This document shows positions 25,667 to 32,799 of a DNA stretch of 36,867 bases, piece by piece. Positions within the stretch are counted from its first letter, which is position 1. Each line of letters starts with the position of its first letter. The stretch is from NCBI GenBank assembly GCA_902774325.1, contig CACYIC010000027.1, positions 1 through 36,867 of the forward strand. Reading direction: 5' to 3'. The position numbers were made by a program, and so were the translations under genes. The notes beneath the pieces were generated by a model. That model was given only the letters and a program-made list of their open reading frames with translations, was not told the DNA's origin and did no database searches. This DNA comes from an uncultured Ruminococcus sp. (GTDB lineage: Bacteria > Bacillota > Clostridia > Oscillospirales > Acutalibacteraceae).

Positions 25667-25706
25667 CCGAAGCTCAAGGAGCCCTCGAGCTAAACAGGAA
25701 AACAAA

Positions 25707-25761
25707 CGGTCGGCACAAATGCTTGCTCTGTTCAAGCGCTTTGTGACCGACCGATTTTTTT
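25707..25761 (+). terminator. Strong intrinsic terminator after nrdR
   Basis: CGGTCGG, CACAAA and GCTTG (from 25707) pair with CAAGC, TTTGTG and CCGACCG (to 25753) in an interrupted stem of about 18 bp, followed by a seven-T run at 25755-25761. Confidence 0.92.
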
Positions 25762-26020
25762 ACTGATTTTCAATAGAAATCAGACCGATAAAAATGTCGA
25801 GTTTTTATTTAATATCTGCTGAACAATTCAAAAACACAGAAATCATCTGACATTATTACAGTTTTTGAATTGTTTAAGTGCAAGAGTTTTGAACGTTTAC
25901 ATTCAAAACTCTTGCACCACGCAAAGAAACGCTTTCTTTGCGTGAGCAGATTTATAAATATGCACTGAATCAAAATCGCAGATTTTGAGCCAAAACACAA
26001 CATATTATTGAAAATTCGTA
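25762..26020. other. Low-GC convergent gap carrying a run of perfect palindromes
   Basis: No gene is visible in this gap between the nrdR terminator and the 3' end of rnhA. By eye it is near 30% GC, against well over 50% for flanking genes. Besides the cloverleaf listed separately it holds CTGATTT/AAATCAG (25763-25769 with 25777-25783), the palindrome ATTTATAAAT (25950-25959), and TCAAAATC-GCA-GATTTTGA (25970-25988). The base composition and palindrome density suggest an inserted non-coding element or a structured RNA gene. Confidence 0.65.
25814..25951. other. Cloverleaf (four-way junction) built of three perfect hairpins and a closing stem
   Basis: Closing stem: ATCTGCT (25814-25820) with AGCAGAT (25945-25951). 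Arm A: AACAATTCAAAAAC (25822-25835) with GTTTTTGAATTGTT (25861-25874), loop 25 nt with a small CAGA/TCTG stem inside. Arm B: GTGCAAGAGTTTTGAA (25878-25893) with TTCAAAACTCTTGCAC (25902-25917), loop 8 nt. Arm C: CACGCAAAGAAA (25918-25929) with TTTCTTTGCGTG (25933-25944), loop 3 nt. All pairs are Watson-Crick, so both strands fold alike. Only one base separates the closing stem from A, three lie between A and B, and none between B, C and the closing stem. It could be a DNA cruciform element (MITE-like), or a non-coding RNA. Strand and function are unknown. Confidence 0.75.
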
Positions 26021-26458
26021 TTAACTGTATTTTTTTGCCTGAGCGACGGCGAGGCGGTCGCAGCGTTCGTTTTCGGGATGACCCGCGTGACCCTTTACCC
26101 AGTTGACGTTTACCTTGTGCCTTTCGCAGAGTCCGAGCAGCCTTTCCCACAATTCGGGATTGAGCGCGGGCTCCTTTTTGTTGCGCATCCAGCCGTTTGC
26201 CTGCCACTTCTTAGCCCAGCCGAGAGTCAGAGCGTTGCAGACGTACTGCGAGTCGGAATACAGATTCACCTCGCAGGGCTCCTTGAGCGCCTCAAGAGCA
26301 AAGATAACGGCGCACAGCTCCATCCGGTTGTTTGTGGTATTCGGCTCTCCGCCCGAAAGCTCCTTTTCAACTCCGTTATAGCGAAGTATCGCGCCCCAGC
26401 CGCCCGGACCCGGATTTCCGCTGCACGCTCCGTCGGTGAAAATATCGACCTGTTTCAT
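26021..26458 (-). CDS. rnhA: Ribonuclease HI
   Basis: This 145-residue enzyme cuts the RNA strand of RNA-DNA hybrids. All catalytic positions are present and nearly co-numbered with the E. coli enzyme: Asp9 ([14 protein letters not shown]), Glu47 (NNRMEL), Asp69 (YSDSQYV), His124 ([10 protein letters not shown]) and Asp134 (ERCDRLA). The basic handle region is present ([15 protein letters not shown]). GGAGGAAG lies just before the ATG. It is convergent with nrdR and divergent from rnj. No clear terminator with a T-run was seen after its stop; the first palindrome downstream on its strand is at 25988-25970. Confidence 0.97.
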   Translation of the reverse strand: MKQVDIFTDGACSGNPGPGGWGAILRYNGVEKELSGGEPNTTNNRMELCAVIFALEALKEPCEVNLYSDSQYVCNALTLGWAKKWQANGWMRNKKEPALNPELWERLLGLCERHKVNVNWVKGHAGHPENERCDRLAVAQAKKYS

Positions 26459-26754
26459 AAATTCTTCCTCCCAAAAGCGATATACTTATATTTTGCCACA
26501 AACCGGGCAAAATGACAAGCCCCATTTTATCGGCGGTCAGGCTTCTATCACGGGAGAAAGCTCGATTTGTGCCGTCAATACGCGGTTTTTCGCTTATTGA
26601 TCCGGACTTGTCGCGGGCTTTGGATTTTGTACCAAAAAAACAGCTTGACACGGTCGGCTGTTCTGTAGTAAAATATATCATGTATACGTATAGTGGTTAG
26701 CTATGCTTATTATTAACAGATCGGAAAAATCTTTAGAAATACGGAGGTAGTTTT
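26459..26754. other. Divergent intergenic region rnhA/rnj
   Basis: This 296-bp non-coding gap holds the rnhA ribosome binding site on minus and the rnj promoter at 26645-26674 on plus. A short open frame at 26512-26700 has no ribosome binding site and no recognisable content. An rnhA promoter must lie here, but no convincing hexamer pair was found. Confidence 0.6.
26645..26674 (+). promoter_or_regulatory. Probable SigA promoter for rnj
   Basis: TTGACA (26645-26650), an 18-bp spacer and TAAAAT (26669-26674). The predicted leader of about 75 nt ends with GGAGGT before the GTG start. Confidence 0.65.
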
Positions 26755-28539
26755 GTGAGCAATCAGAAAAGGAATAACGGCTTCAGGCTAAAGAACCGTT
26801 ATTCAAATACCGCGAAAGGCAAGGGCGGTCAGAATAAAGGAAAGGGTAAGCCGTCTAAGAAAGCCTCAGAGAAGGTGAATAAACCGTCGGTAAAGGTTTC
26901 CTTCCTCGGAGGACTCAACGAGATCGGCAAAAACATCACCCTGATCGAATGCGAGGGAGATATTATTATCGTCGACTGCGGCATGGCGTTCCCCGACGGA
27001 GATATGCTCGGCGTCGACCTTGTCATTCCCGACTTCACATATATAGAGCAGAATGCCGACAAGGTGCGCGGCATCGTGCTGACTCACGGTCACGAGGATC
27101 ATATCGGAGGACTGCCGTTCCTGCTCTCGCGGGTAAATATCCCCATCTACGGAACTCCGCTCACTCTCGGCTTGGTAGGCAACAAGCTGCGCGAGCACAG
27201 CCTTATGAGCAGCGCCTCTCTCAACGAGGTCATGGCGGGCGATACGATAACTCTGGGCTGCATGAGCATAAAATTCATTCACGTCAACCACTCGATACCC
27301 GACGCGGTCGCCTTTGCCATAAATACGCCCGCGGGCACGCTCGTTCATACGGGCGACTTCAAGATCGACTGCACGCCGATCACGGGCGATATGATAGATC
27401 TTTCAAGCTTTGCGAGAGTCGGCGACGATGGCGTTCTGGCACTGCTCGCGGAGAGCACCAACGCCTCGCGCGCGGGCTATACCCGCACCGAAATGCTGGT
27501 TTCCGAAAGCCTTGACAGCCTTTTCAGAAAGGCTGAGAGCTACCGCATAATCATCGCGACCTTCGCATCTAACGTCAACCGCGTCCAGCAGATCATCAAC
27601 TGCGCCGAGAAGTACGGCAGAAAGGTAGCCTTCTCGGGCAGGAGCATGGTCAACTATATGGACGTCGCGCGCAAGCTTGGATATCTGCACCTTCCCGACA
27701 ATATCCTTATCGACCTCGATATGCTCGGAAGATATACCCCCGAGCAGGTCGTGCTCGTCACCACTGGCAGCCAGGGCGAGCCCATGAGCGCTCTCTCGCG
27801 CATGGCTTATTCCGACCACCGCAAGGTCATGGTCGGAGAGGGCGACTTCATCATCATCTCGGCAAATCCCATCCCCGGCAACGAGCAGGCGGTCGGAAAC
27901 GTCGTAGACGAGCTGATGAAGCGCGGCTGCAAGGTCATTTATGAATCAATGTACGACGTTCATGTTTCGGGTCACGCCTGTCAGGAGGAGCTTAAGATCA
28001 TCCACAGGCTCGTTAAGCCGAAATACTTCATCCCCGTCCACGGCGAGCAAAAGCACCTGCGCAAGCACGCGGAGCTTGCCGAGTTCCTGGGAATGGACAG
28101 AAAGAATATATTTATCGGCGACGTCGGCAGCTCGGTCGAGATCAGCGACGACGGGATCAAGGAGGTCGCTCCGGTTCCCGCCGGCAAGGTATTTGTCGAC
28201 GGTCTGGGCGTCGGCGACGTGGGAAGCATAGTCCTGCGCGACCGCAAGCACCTCGGACAGGACGGACTTATCATTATCGTAGCTTCTCTCGACGTTTACG
28301 ACGGCCACGTTATCAGCGGTCCCGATATCGTTTCGCGCGGCTTTGTTTACGTCCGTGAGAGCGAGGGCCTGCTCGACGAGGTCAGAAAGCTCGCGCTCGA
28401 CATCCTCGAGGACTGCGCCAACAGAAATATCCACGAATGGGGAATAATCAAGAACCGCATGAAGGACGAGATCTCCAAGCTGATCGGTCAGAAAACAAGG
28501 CGCTCGCCGATGATCCTGCCGATCCTGCAGGAGGTTTGA
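26755..28539 (+). CDS. rnj: Ribonuclease J
   Basis: This 594-residue metallo-beta-lactamase/beta-CASP nuclease has 5'-3' exonuclease and endonuclease activity and is central to mRNA turnover in Firmicutes. Motif 2 is HGHEDHIGG at about 111-119; a zinc-ligand His sits in FIHVNHSIPDAVA and an Asp in VHTGDFKID. Beta-CASP segments include TTGSQGEPMSALSRMA and YFIPVHGEQKHL. The C-terminal domain is complete (GLIIIVASLDV, RRSPMILPI). The first 45 or so residues are an extra Lys/Asn/Gly-rich basic tail absent from compact RNase J. GTG at 26755 is supported by GGAGGT shortly upstream. Only one RNase J is present here; J1 or J2 type cannot be assigned. Confidence 0.95.
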   Translation: MSNQKRNNGFRLKNRYSNTAKGKGGQNKGKGKPSKKASEKVNKPSVKVSFLGGLNEIGKNITLIECEGDIIIVDCGMAFPDGDMLGVDLVIPDFTYIEQNADKVRGIVLTHGHEDHIGGLPFLLSRVNIPIYGTPLTLGLVGNKLREHSLMSSASLNEVMAGDTITLGCMSIKFIHVNHSIPDAVAFAINTPAGTLVHTGDFKIDCTPITGDMIDLSSFARVGDDGVLALLAESTNASRAGYTRTEMLVSESLDSLFRKAESYRIIIATFASNVNRVQQIINCAEKYGRKVAFSGRSMVNYMDVARKLGYLHLPDNILIDLDMLGRYTPEQVVLVTTGSQGEPMSALSRMAYSDHRKVMVGEGDFIIISANPIPGNEQAVGNVVDELMKRGCKVIYESMYDVHVSGHACQEELKIIHRLVKPKYFIPVHGEQKHLRKHAELAEFLGMDRKNIFIGDVGSSVEISDDGIKEVAPVPAGKVFVDGLGVGDVGSIVLRDRKHLGQDGLIIIVASLDVYDGHVISGPDIVSRGFVYVRESEGLLDEVRKLALDILEDCANRNIHEWGIIKNRMKDEISKLIGQKTRRSPMILPILQEV

Positions 28540-28633
28540 TCCTTTGATTCGCGAGTTCGATTCTACGAGCATACGTACAGCAAAACAATTTTAGTCTTGA
28601 GTCTATTTGTCAAGGCTGACATCTGGAGGGAAA

Positions 28634-30574
28634 ATGAAAAAGCATTGGATGCTTGTGCCGTGGTTTATAATTTTCTCGGTAGTTATGCTGCTGATGGCGT
28701 TCAATTCTCTGCGCCACAGCACCCTTGAGTTCTATATCGAGGCGGGAGCCGCCGTCGCGACAGCCGCGATAGTGGCGCTGCTGACGCTCACCTATCGGAG
28801 ATATATACGCCGCACGGTCAAAAGCTCAGCGGACAGTATCAGCGGCTTCAGCTCTCAGCACCTTGAAAAATACAAATATCCCGTAGCCTTTGCCGACAGC
28901 GACGGCACCGTTATCTGGTGCAACGCGCGTTTTCGCAAGCTCCTCGGCGGAAAAAGTCCCGAGGGCGACCCGATCGACAGCTTTCTGCCCGGCTTCAGCG
29001 TGATCGACATCACCGACGGCGAGGGAGTCGATATAGCTCTCGAGGGCAGGGAATTCACCGTCTACTGCGTTTCGGCGGGAGAGGGCGTCATCTGCCATTT
29101 TATTGAGAATACCTACTACAAGGAAACCGTCCGCGAGTACCATTCCTCGATGCCCTGCGTGACGCTCATCACCTTTGACAATGCCGATGATTTTATCGCC
29201 AGCAGCGAGGAATACTATTCCACCGTCGCGATCTCGGTTGAGGCGAATCTGCAGCGCTGGGCTAACGAATACGGCGCCATGTACAAGAAGATCAGCAACA
29301 ACCGCTACATGATAATCTTCCGCGACGCCGACGTTGACAAGATGATCGAGCAGCGCTTCCCGATACTCAAGGACGTCCGTTCCATCGGCACTACAAGGCA
29401 TATCGCCACGATATCGGTCGGCTTGTGCCGAGGCTGCAAGACCGTGCGCGAGAGCGAGCTCAACGCGAGAAAGGCGCTGGAAATGGCGCTCGGACGCGGC
29501 GGAGATCAGGTCGCGGTCATCAAGGACAACTCCTATGAGTTCTTCGGAGGCACCGCCGCCGCCGCAGAAAAGGTCAGCAAGGTCCGCATGAGGGTCATCG
29601 CGAACGCTATCAGCCGCGCTGTAGCGGACTGCGACAAGGCCTATCTTATGGGACACCGCTTTTCCGACCTCGACTGCGTCGGAGCCGCTATCGGTATGCA
29701 GTGCATCATGGAAAAGACCTTCAAGAAATACTCGAGAATAGTGATCAATAAAGATACCTCAATGGCGCGCGAGCTTATCGACTACGCTCAGGAGAAGCTC
29801 GAGGGCGACATCTTTACAACGCCCGACGACGCATTGAGAGGGATCACGCCCAAGAGCCTTCTGATCATCCTCGATACCCATCTCAAGCAGGCGCTCGAAA
29901 GCCCCGGGCTTTACGAAAAGTGCAAAAAGGTCGTCGTTATCGACCATCACCGCAAGGCGGTAAACTATATCGACAACGCTCTGGTATTCTGCCATGAGCC
30001 CTCGGCTTCTTCGGCGAGCGAGATGTGCTGCGAGATAATCAGTTATCTTGACGATACGCCTCTCGGTTATATCCAGGCGGACGCGCTTCTCTCGGGAATC
30101 ACCCTCGACACAAAGAACTTTGTGCTCAAGACCGGTGTACGCACCTTTGAGGCGGCGGCTTATCTGCGCAAGAAGGGCGCCAACACCCTAACTGTCAAGG
30201 AGATGTTCTCCGGCAGCATCGACACCTACCGCGAGAAGGTAGAGATAGTCTGCAACAGCGAGGTTTACCGAGGCTGCGCGATCTCAAGCTCCGACAAGAC
30301 CACCGACGATATCCGTCTTGCCGCTGCTCAGGCGGCGGATGAAATGCTCACGCTCAAGGGCATTTTCGCGTCCTTCGTCATCTTCGGAGATACTCAGAAA
30401 ATAAATATTTCAGCCCGCAGCTACGGCAGGATGAACGTCCAGCTCGTAATGGAAAAGCTCGGCGGCGGCGGTCACCAGACAATGGCGGCGACGCAGCTTT
30501 ACGATACAACAATAGAGGAAGCCCGCCAAAAGCTTATCGGAGCTATAGACGAGGTCCTCGACCAGGCGGAGTAA
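28634..30574 (+). CDS. gdpP: GdpP-type cyclic-di-AMP phosphodiesterase (DHH/DHHA1)
   Basis: This 646-residue membrane enzyme degrades c-di-AMP, linking wall, potassium and stress control. Two N-terminal membrane helices (about 4-22 and 31-55) are followed by a degenerate PAS domain (about 75-155; VAFADSDGTVIWCNARF) and a degenerate GGDEF domain (about 165-300; NNRYMIIFRDADVD). The DHH domain has GHRFSDLDCVGAA at about 340 and VVIDHHRKAVNY at about 436, and the DHHA1 end has GGGGHQTMAA at about 611. ATG at 28634 is chosen because GGAGGG lies just upstream; the hydrophobic segment starts there. It is followed by rplI and dnaB, the order found in many Firmicutes, which supports the name. Confidence 0.95.
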   Translation: MKKHWMLVPWFIIFSVVMLLMAFNSLRHSTLEFYIEAGAAVATAAIVALLTLTYRRYIRRTVKSSADSISGFSSQHLEKYKYPVAFADSDGTVIWCNARFRKLLGGKSPEGDPIDSFLPGFSVIDITDGEGVDIALEGREFTVYCVSAGEGVICHFIENTYYKETVREYHSSMPCVTLITFDNADDFIASSEEYYSTVAISVEANLQRWANEYGAMYKKISNNRYMIIFRDADVDKMIEQRFPILKDVRSIGTTRHIATISVGLCRGCKTVRESELNARKALEMALGRGGDQVAVIKDNSYEFFGGTAAAAEKVSKVRMRVIANAISRAVADCDKAYLMGHRFSDLDCVGAAIGMQCIMEKTFKKYSRIVINKDTSMARELIDYAQEKLEGDIFTTPDDALRGITPKSLLIILDTHLKQALESPGLYEKCKKVVVIDHHRKAVNYIDNALVFCHEPSASSASEMCCEIISYLDDTPLGYIQADALLSGITLDTKNFVLKTGVRTFEAAAYLRKKGANTLTVKEMFSGSIDTYREKVEIVCNSEVYRGCAISSSDKTTDDIRLAAAQAADEMLTLKGIFASFVIFGDTQKINISARSYGRMNVQLVMEKLGGGGHQTMAATQLYDTTIEEARQKLIGAIDEVLDQAE

Positions 30575-30578
30575 TTAT

Positions 30579-30629
30579 AAGGCGGCGCCGCGCGAATGGA
30601 TTATTCGGCTATGCCTTAACAAATCATCA
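30579..30629. repeat. Palindromic intergenic repeat, probable copy 3 (diverged)
   Basis: It lies 4 nt after the gdpP stop. The outer stem AAGGC/GCCTT (30579-30583 with 30613-30617) encloses an inner CGAAT/ATTCG (30593-30597 with 30603-30607). AGGCGGCGCCGCGC matches the left arm of copy 1 at 11 of 14 positions. The right end CGGCTATGCCTTAAC followed by AATCATCA resembles the right end and flank of copy 1. Confidence 0.4.
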
Positions 30630-30649
30630 TTGAAAAGAGAGGAAATACC

Positions 30650-31099
30650 ATGAAAGTGATCTTACTTCAGGACGTAAAGGCGCTCGGAAAAAAGGGCGAG
30701 CTTGTTGAGGTTTCGGAGGGCTACGGAAGAAACTTCCTGCTTCCGCGCAAGGTCGCGAAGGAAGCAAACGCCCAGGCGATGAACGAATACAGGAACGCCG
30801 AGGATTCCAAGAATTACAAGATAGCGACAGCCAAGGCTCAGGCTCAGCAGCAGAAGGAAAAGCTCGAGGGCAAGATCTTTAAGATGAAAGCCAGGGCAGG
30901 CAAGGGCGGCAAGCTCTTCGGAAGCATCACCTCAAAGCAGGTCGCGGAGGAGATCAAGCGTCAGTACGGTATTGATATAGACAAGAGAAAGGTCGTTCTC
31001 GAACGCGATATCAAGGAGTTCGGCACCTACAAGGCGGAGGTCAAGCTCTATACGGGAATCTCCGCGGAAATCGACGTTCAGGTTTCGGAGGAAGGCTAA
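30650..31099 (+). CDS. rplI: 50S ribosomal protein L9
   Basis: This 149-residue large-subunit protein binds 23S rRNA near the L1 stalk base. The N-terminal domain is typical (MKVILLQDVKALGKKGELVEVSEGYGRNFLLPR, conserved across bacteria; read in two stretches MKVILLQDVKALGKKG and VSEGYGRNFLLPRKVA). The long connecting helix (about 40-75) is rich in Lys and Gln, and the C-terminal domain includes GKLFGSITSKQVAEEI. GAGAGGAAA precedes the ATG. It sits between gdpP and dnaB as in many Firmicutes. Its 3' flank is an unusually long non-coding gap. Confidence 0.97.
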   Translation: MKVILLQDVKALGKKGELVEVSEGYGRNFLLPRKVAKEANAQAMNEYRNAEDSKNYKIATAKAQAQQQKEKLEGKIFKMKARAGKGGKLFGSITSKQVAEEIKRQYGIDIDKRKVVLERDIKEFGTYKAEVKLYTGISAEIDVQVSEEG

Positions 31100-31428
31100 G
31101 AGCGGTTTTTAAGATCCGATGCCTCGGGCGGACAGCCTTTTGATTAGGGCGTTCCGCGACCGTGATCGTCCGTTCTTCGTTTTCAAATATCCCTTTCGCT
31201 TTAGCCTGAACCGATCTTACGGGAAACTGCTTGCTTCTTATAGGGAAAAGGATCGGTTTGCCCGCTCGGACGAGCGCCGGGTGAGCGAAACGCGCGAAAA
31301 GCGCGCCTTCTCCGAGCCGCGGGCGCGTCCGTATTTTTGAGTGACGACCGCGTCGGCGGTTTCTCTTCCTTAGAAAGCGATCGGGATAGAATCACTGACT
31401 CAGAATAACATTTTTGGAAGAAAAAGCT
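31100..31428. other. Non-coding gap rplI-dnaB with long-range inverted repeats
   Basis: No supported gene lies in these 329 bp. AACCGATC pairs at distance with GATCGGTT near 31250. CGGACG (31267-31272) pairs with CGTCCG (31326-31331), enclosing GCGC-GAAAA-GCGC, and is followed by TATTTTT, a possible large terminator after rplI. GCTCGGA/TCCGAGC (31264-31270 with 31311-31317) is an alternative pairing. No clear promoter hexamers for dnaB were found. Confidence 0.4.
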
Positions 31429-32799
31429 ATGCCTGAAAATGAATACAACAGCTCGTTTGCGCAGCTTCCATACAGCGCGGAGGCGGAGCAGGCGGTGCTG
31501 GGAGCTATCATCCTCGACAGCAATGTTTTTGACAAGGTGCTCGACTATGTAAAAGCTCCCGAATATTTTTATGTGAGCAGTCACAAGCAGATTTTCGAGC
31601 AGATGATCCGCATGATGAACTTCGGTGAGTCCATCGACTTCGTGACCCTGCTCGAGAGTCTTAAACAGAATAATACCTTTGACGACGCCACCGGCAAGAC
31701 CTATCTGATGAGCCTTGCCGAGAACTGCCCGTCGATCTCGAACTCCGTGAGCTATGCAAAGATCGTAGAGGAAAAGTATCTTCTGCGCAGGCTCATCACC
31801 GCCTCCCGCACCACGGTCGAGGAGGCGATGGATCAGGTCGAGGACGTCAATCTTTTGATCGACTCGGCGGAACAAAAGCTGTTTGATATCCGCAACGGGA
31901 ACCAAAAGAGCGGACTTGAGAGGATCGACTCAGTCATTTTGCAGACCTTCGACCGTCTCGACTCACTGAACAAGGAGGCAGACGACGGCATAAAGCCTAT
32001 CCCGACGGGTATAGGCGACCTCGACCGGGTCATTACGGGTCTTAACCGCTCCGACCTGATCATTCTGGCTGCCCGTCCCGGTATGGGAAAAACCAGCTTC
32101 GCGCTGAATATCGCGCGCAACGCCGCCTGTCAGTTCAAAAAGACCGTCGCCTTCTTTTCGCTTGAAATGTCCAAGGAACAGCTTGCCAGCCGCCTGCTGT
32201 CCTCCGAGGCAATGGTCGGCGGTACAAAGCTGCGCACCGGTAAGCTCTCGGATGAGGAGTGGCAGCGTCTTATCCCCGCGAGCGACGTGCTCAAGAACGC
32301 GAAGCTCTACCTCGACGACAGCTCGACAGTCACTATCGCCGAAATGAAGTCCTCGCTGCGCCGCCTCAAAAACGTCGATCTTGTCGTTATAGACTATCTG
32401 CAGCTAATGGCGAGCGGCAGAAGGATAGACAACCGCGTTCAGGAGATATCCGCGATCACAAGAAACCTCAAGATCATGGCTAAGGAAATGAACGTTCCCG
32501 TTATCACGCTCTCGCAGCTCTCCCGTGCCTCGGAGCAGCGCACGGGCGATCACCGTCCCCAGCTCTCGGATCTGCGCGATTCGGGTTCGATCGAACAGGA
32601 CGCCGATATCGTGCTCTTTTTGTACCGCGAGGGCTACTACGACAAGCAGAGCGGCGACAACCCCAATCCCACAGCCGATATGAATTCGGGAGAGTGCATC
32701 GTCGCCAAGAACCGCCACGGCGAGTCCACCACGGTCAAGCTTCACTGGCAGGGCGAGTTTATGCGCTTCTCGGGCGTGGAGAACCGCTTTGACAGGTAA
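31429..32799 (+). CDS. dnaB: Replicative DNA helicase DnaB (DnaC in Bacillus naming)
   Basis: This 456-residue hexameric fork helicase has the N-terminal DnaB domain (about 8-110; LPYSAEAEQAVLGAIILD) and a linker. The RecA-like motor has Walker A ARPGMGKTSFALNIA (about 216-230), Walker B DLVVIDYLQLM (about 318) and later motifs SQLSRASEQR, DLRDSGSIEQDADIV and KNRHGEST. ATG at 31429 is chosen because GGAAG lies 8-9 nt upstream; a TTG 15 bp earlier would overlap that site. The gene ends inside the start of tilS. No intein or truncation was seen. Confidence 0.97.
   Translation: MPENEYNSSFAQLPYSAEAEQAVLGAIILDSNVFDKVLDYVKAPEYFYVSSHKQIFEQMIRMMNFGESIDFVTLLESLKQNNTFDDATGKTYLMSLAENCPSISNSVSYAKIVEEKYLLRRLITASRTTVEEAMDQVEDVNLLIDSAEQKLFDIRNGNQKSGLERIDSVILQTFDRLDSLNKEADDGIKPIPTGIGDLDRVITGLNRSDLIILAARPGMGKTSFALNIARNAACQFKKTVAFFSLEMSKEQLASRLLSSEAMVGGTKLRTGKLSDEEWQRLIPASDVLKNAKLYLDDSSTVTIAEMKSSLRRLKNVDLVVIDYLQLMASGRRIDNRVQEISAITRNLKIMAKEMNVPVITLSQLSRASEQRTGDHRPQLSDLRDSGSIEQDADIVLFLYREGYYDKQSGDNPNPTADMNSGECIVAKNRHGESTTVKLHWQGEFMRFSGVENRFDR

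Noticed and set aside
25763-25988. Possible CRISPR array or integron attC site in the palindrome-rich gap
   Set aside because: The palindromes differ from each other in sequence and length and no direct repeat unit with spacers exists. The nested cloverleaf also lacks the usual attC core-site layout, and no integrase or cas gene is nearby.
26512-26700. Small open frame of 62 codons upstream of rnj
   Set aside because: It contains the rnj promoter hexamers, has no ribosome binding site and shows no recognisable content.
28548-28570. GTTCGATTC after rnj, resembling a tRNA T-arm
   Set aside because: The flanks do not pair into a T-stem and no acceptor, D- or anticodon stem can be formed around it.
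31119-31340. Small open frame of 73 codons between rplI and dnaB
   Set aside because: No ribosome binding site, Arg/Phe/Ser-rich composition without pattern, and it runs through inverted repeats. It is unlikely to be a gene.
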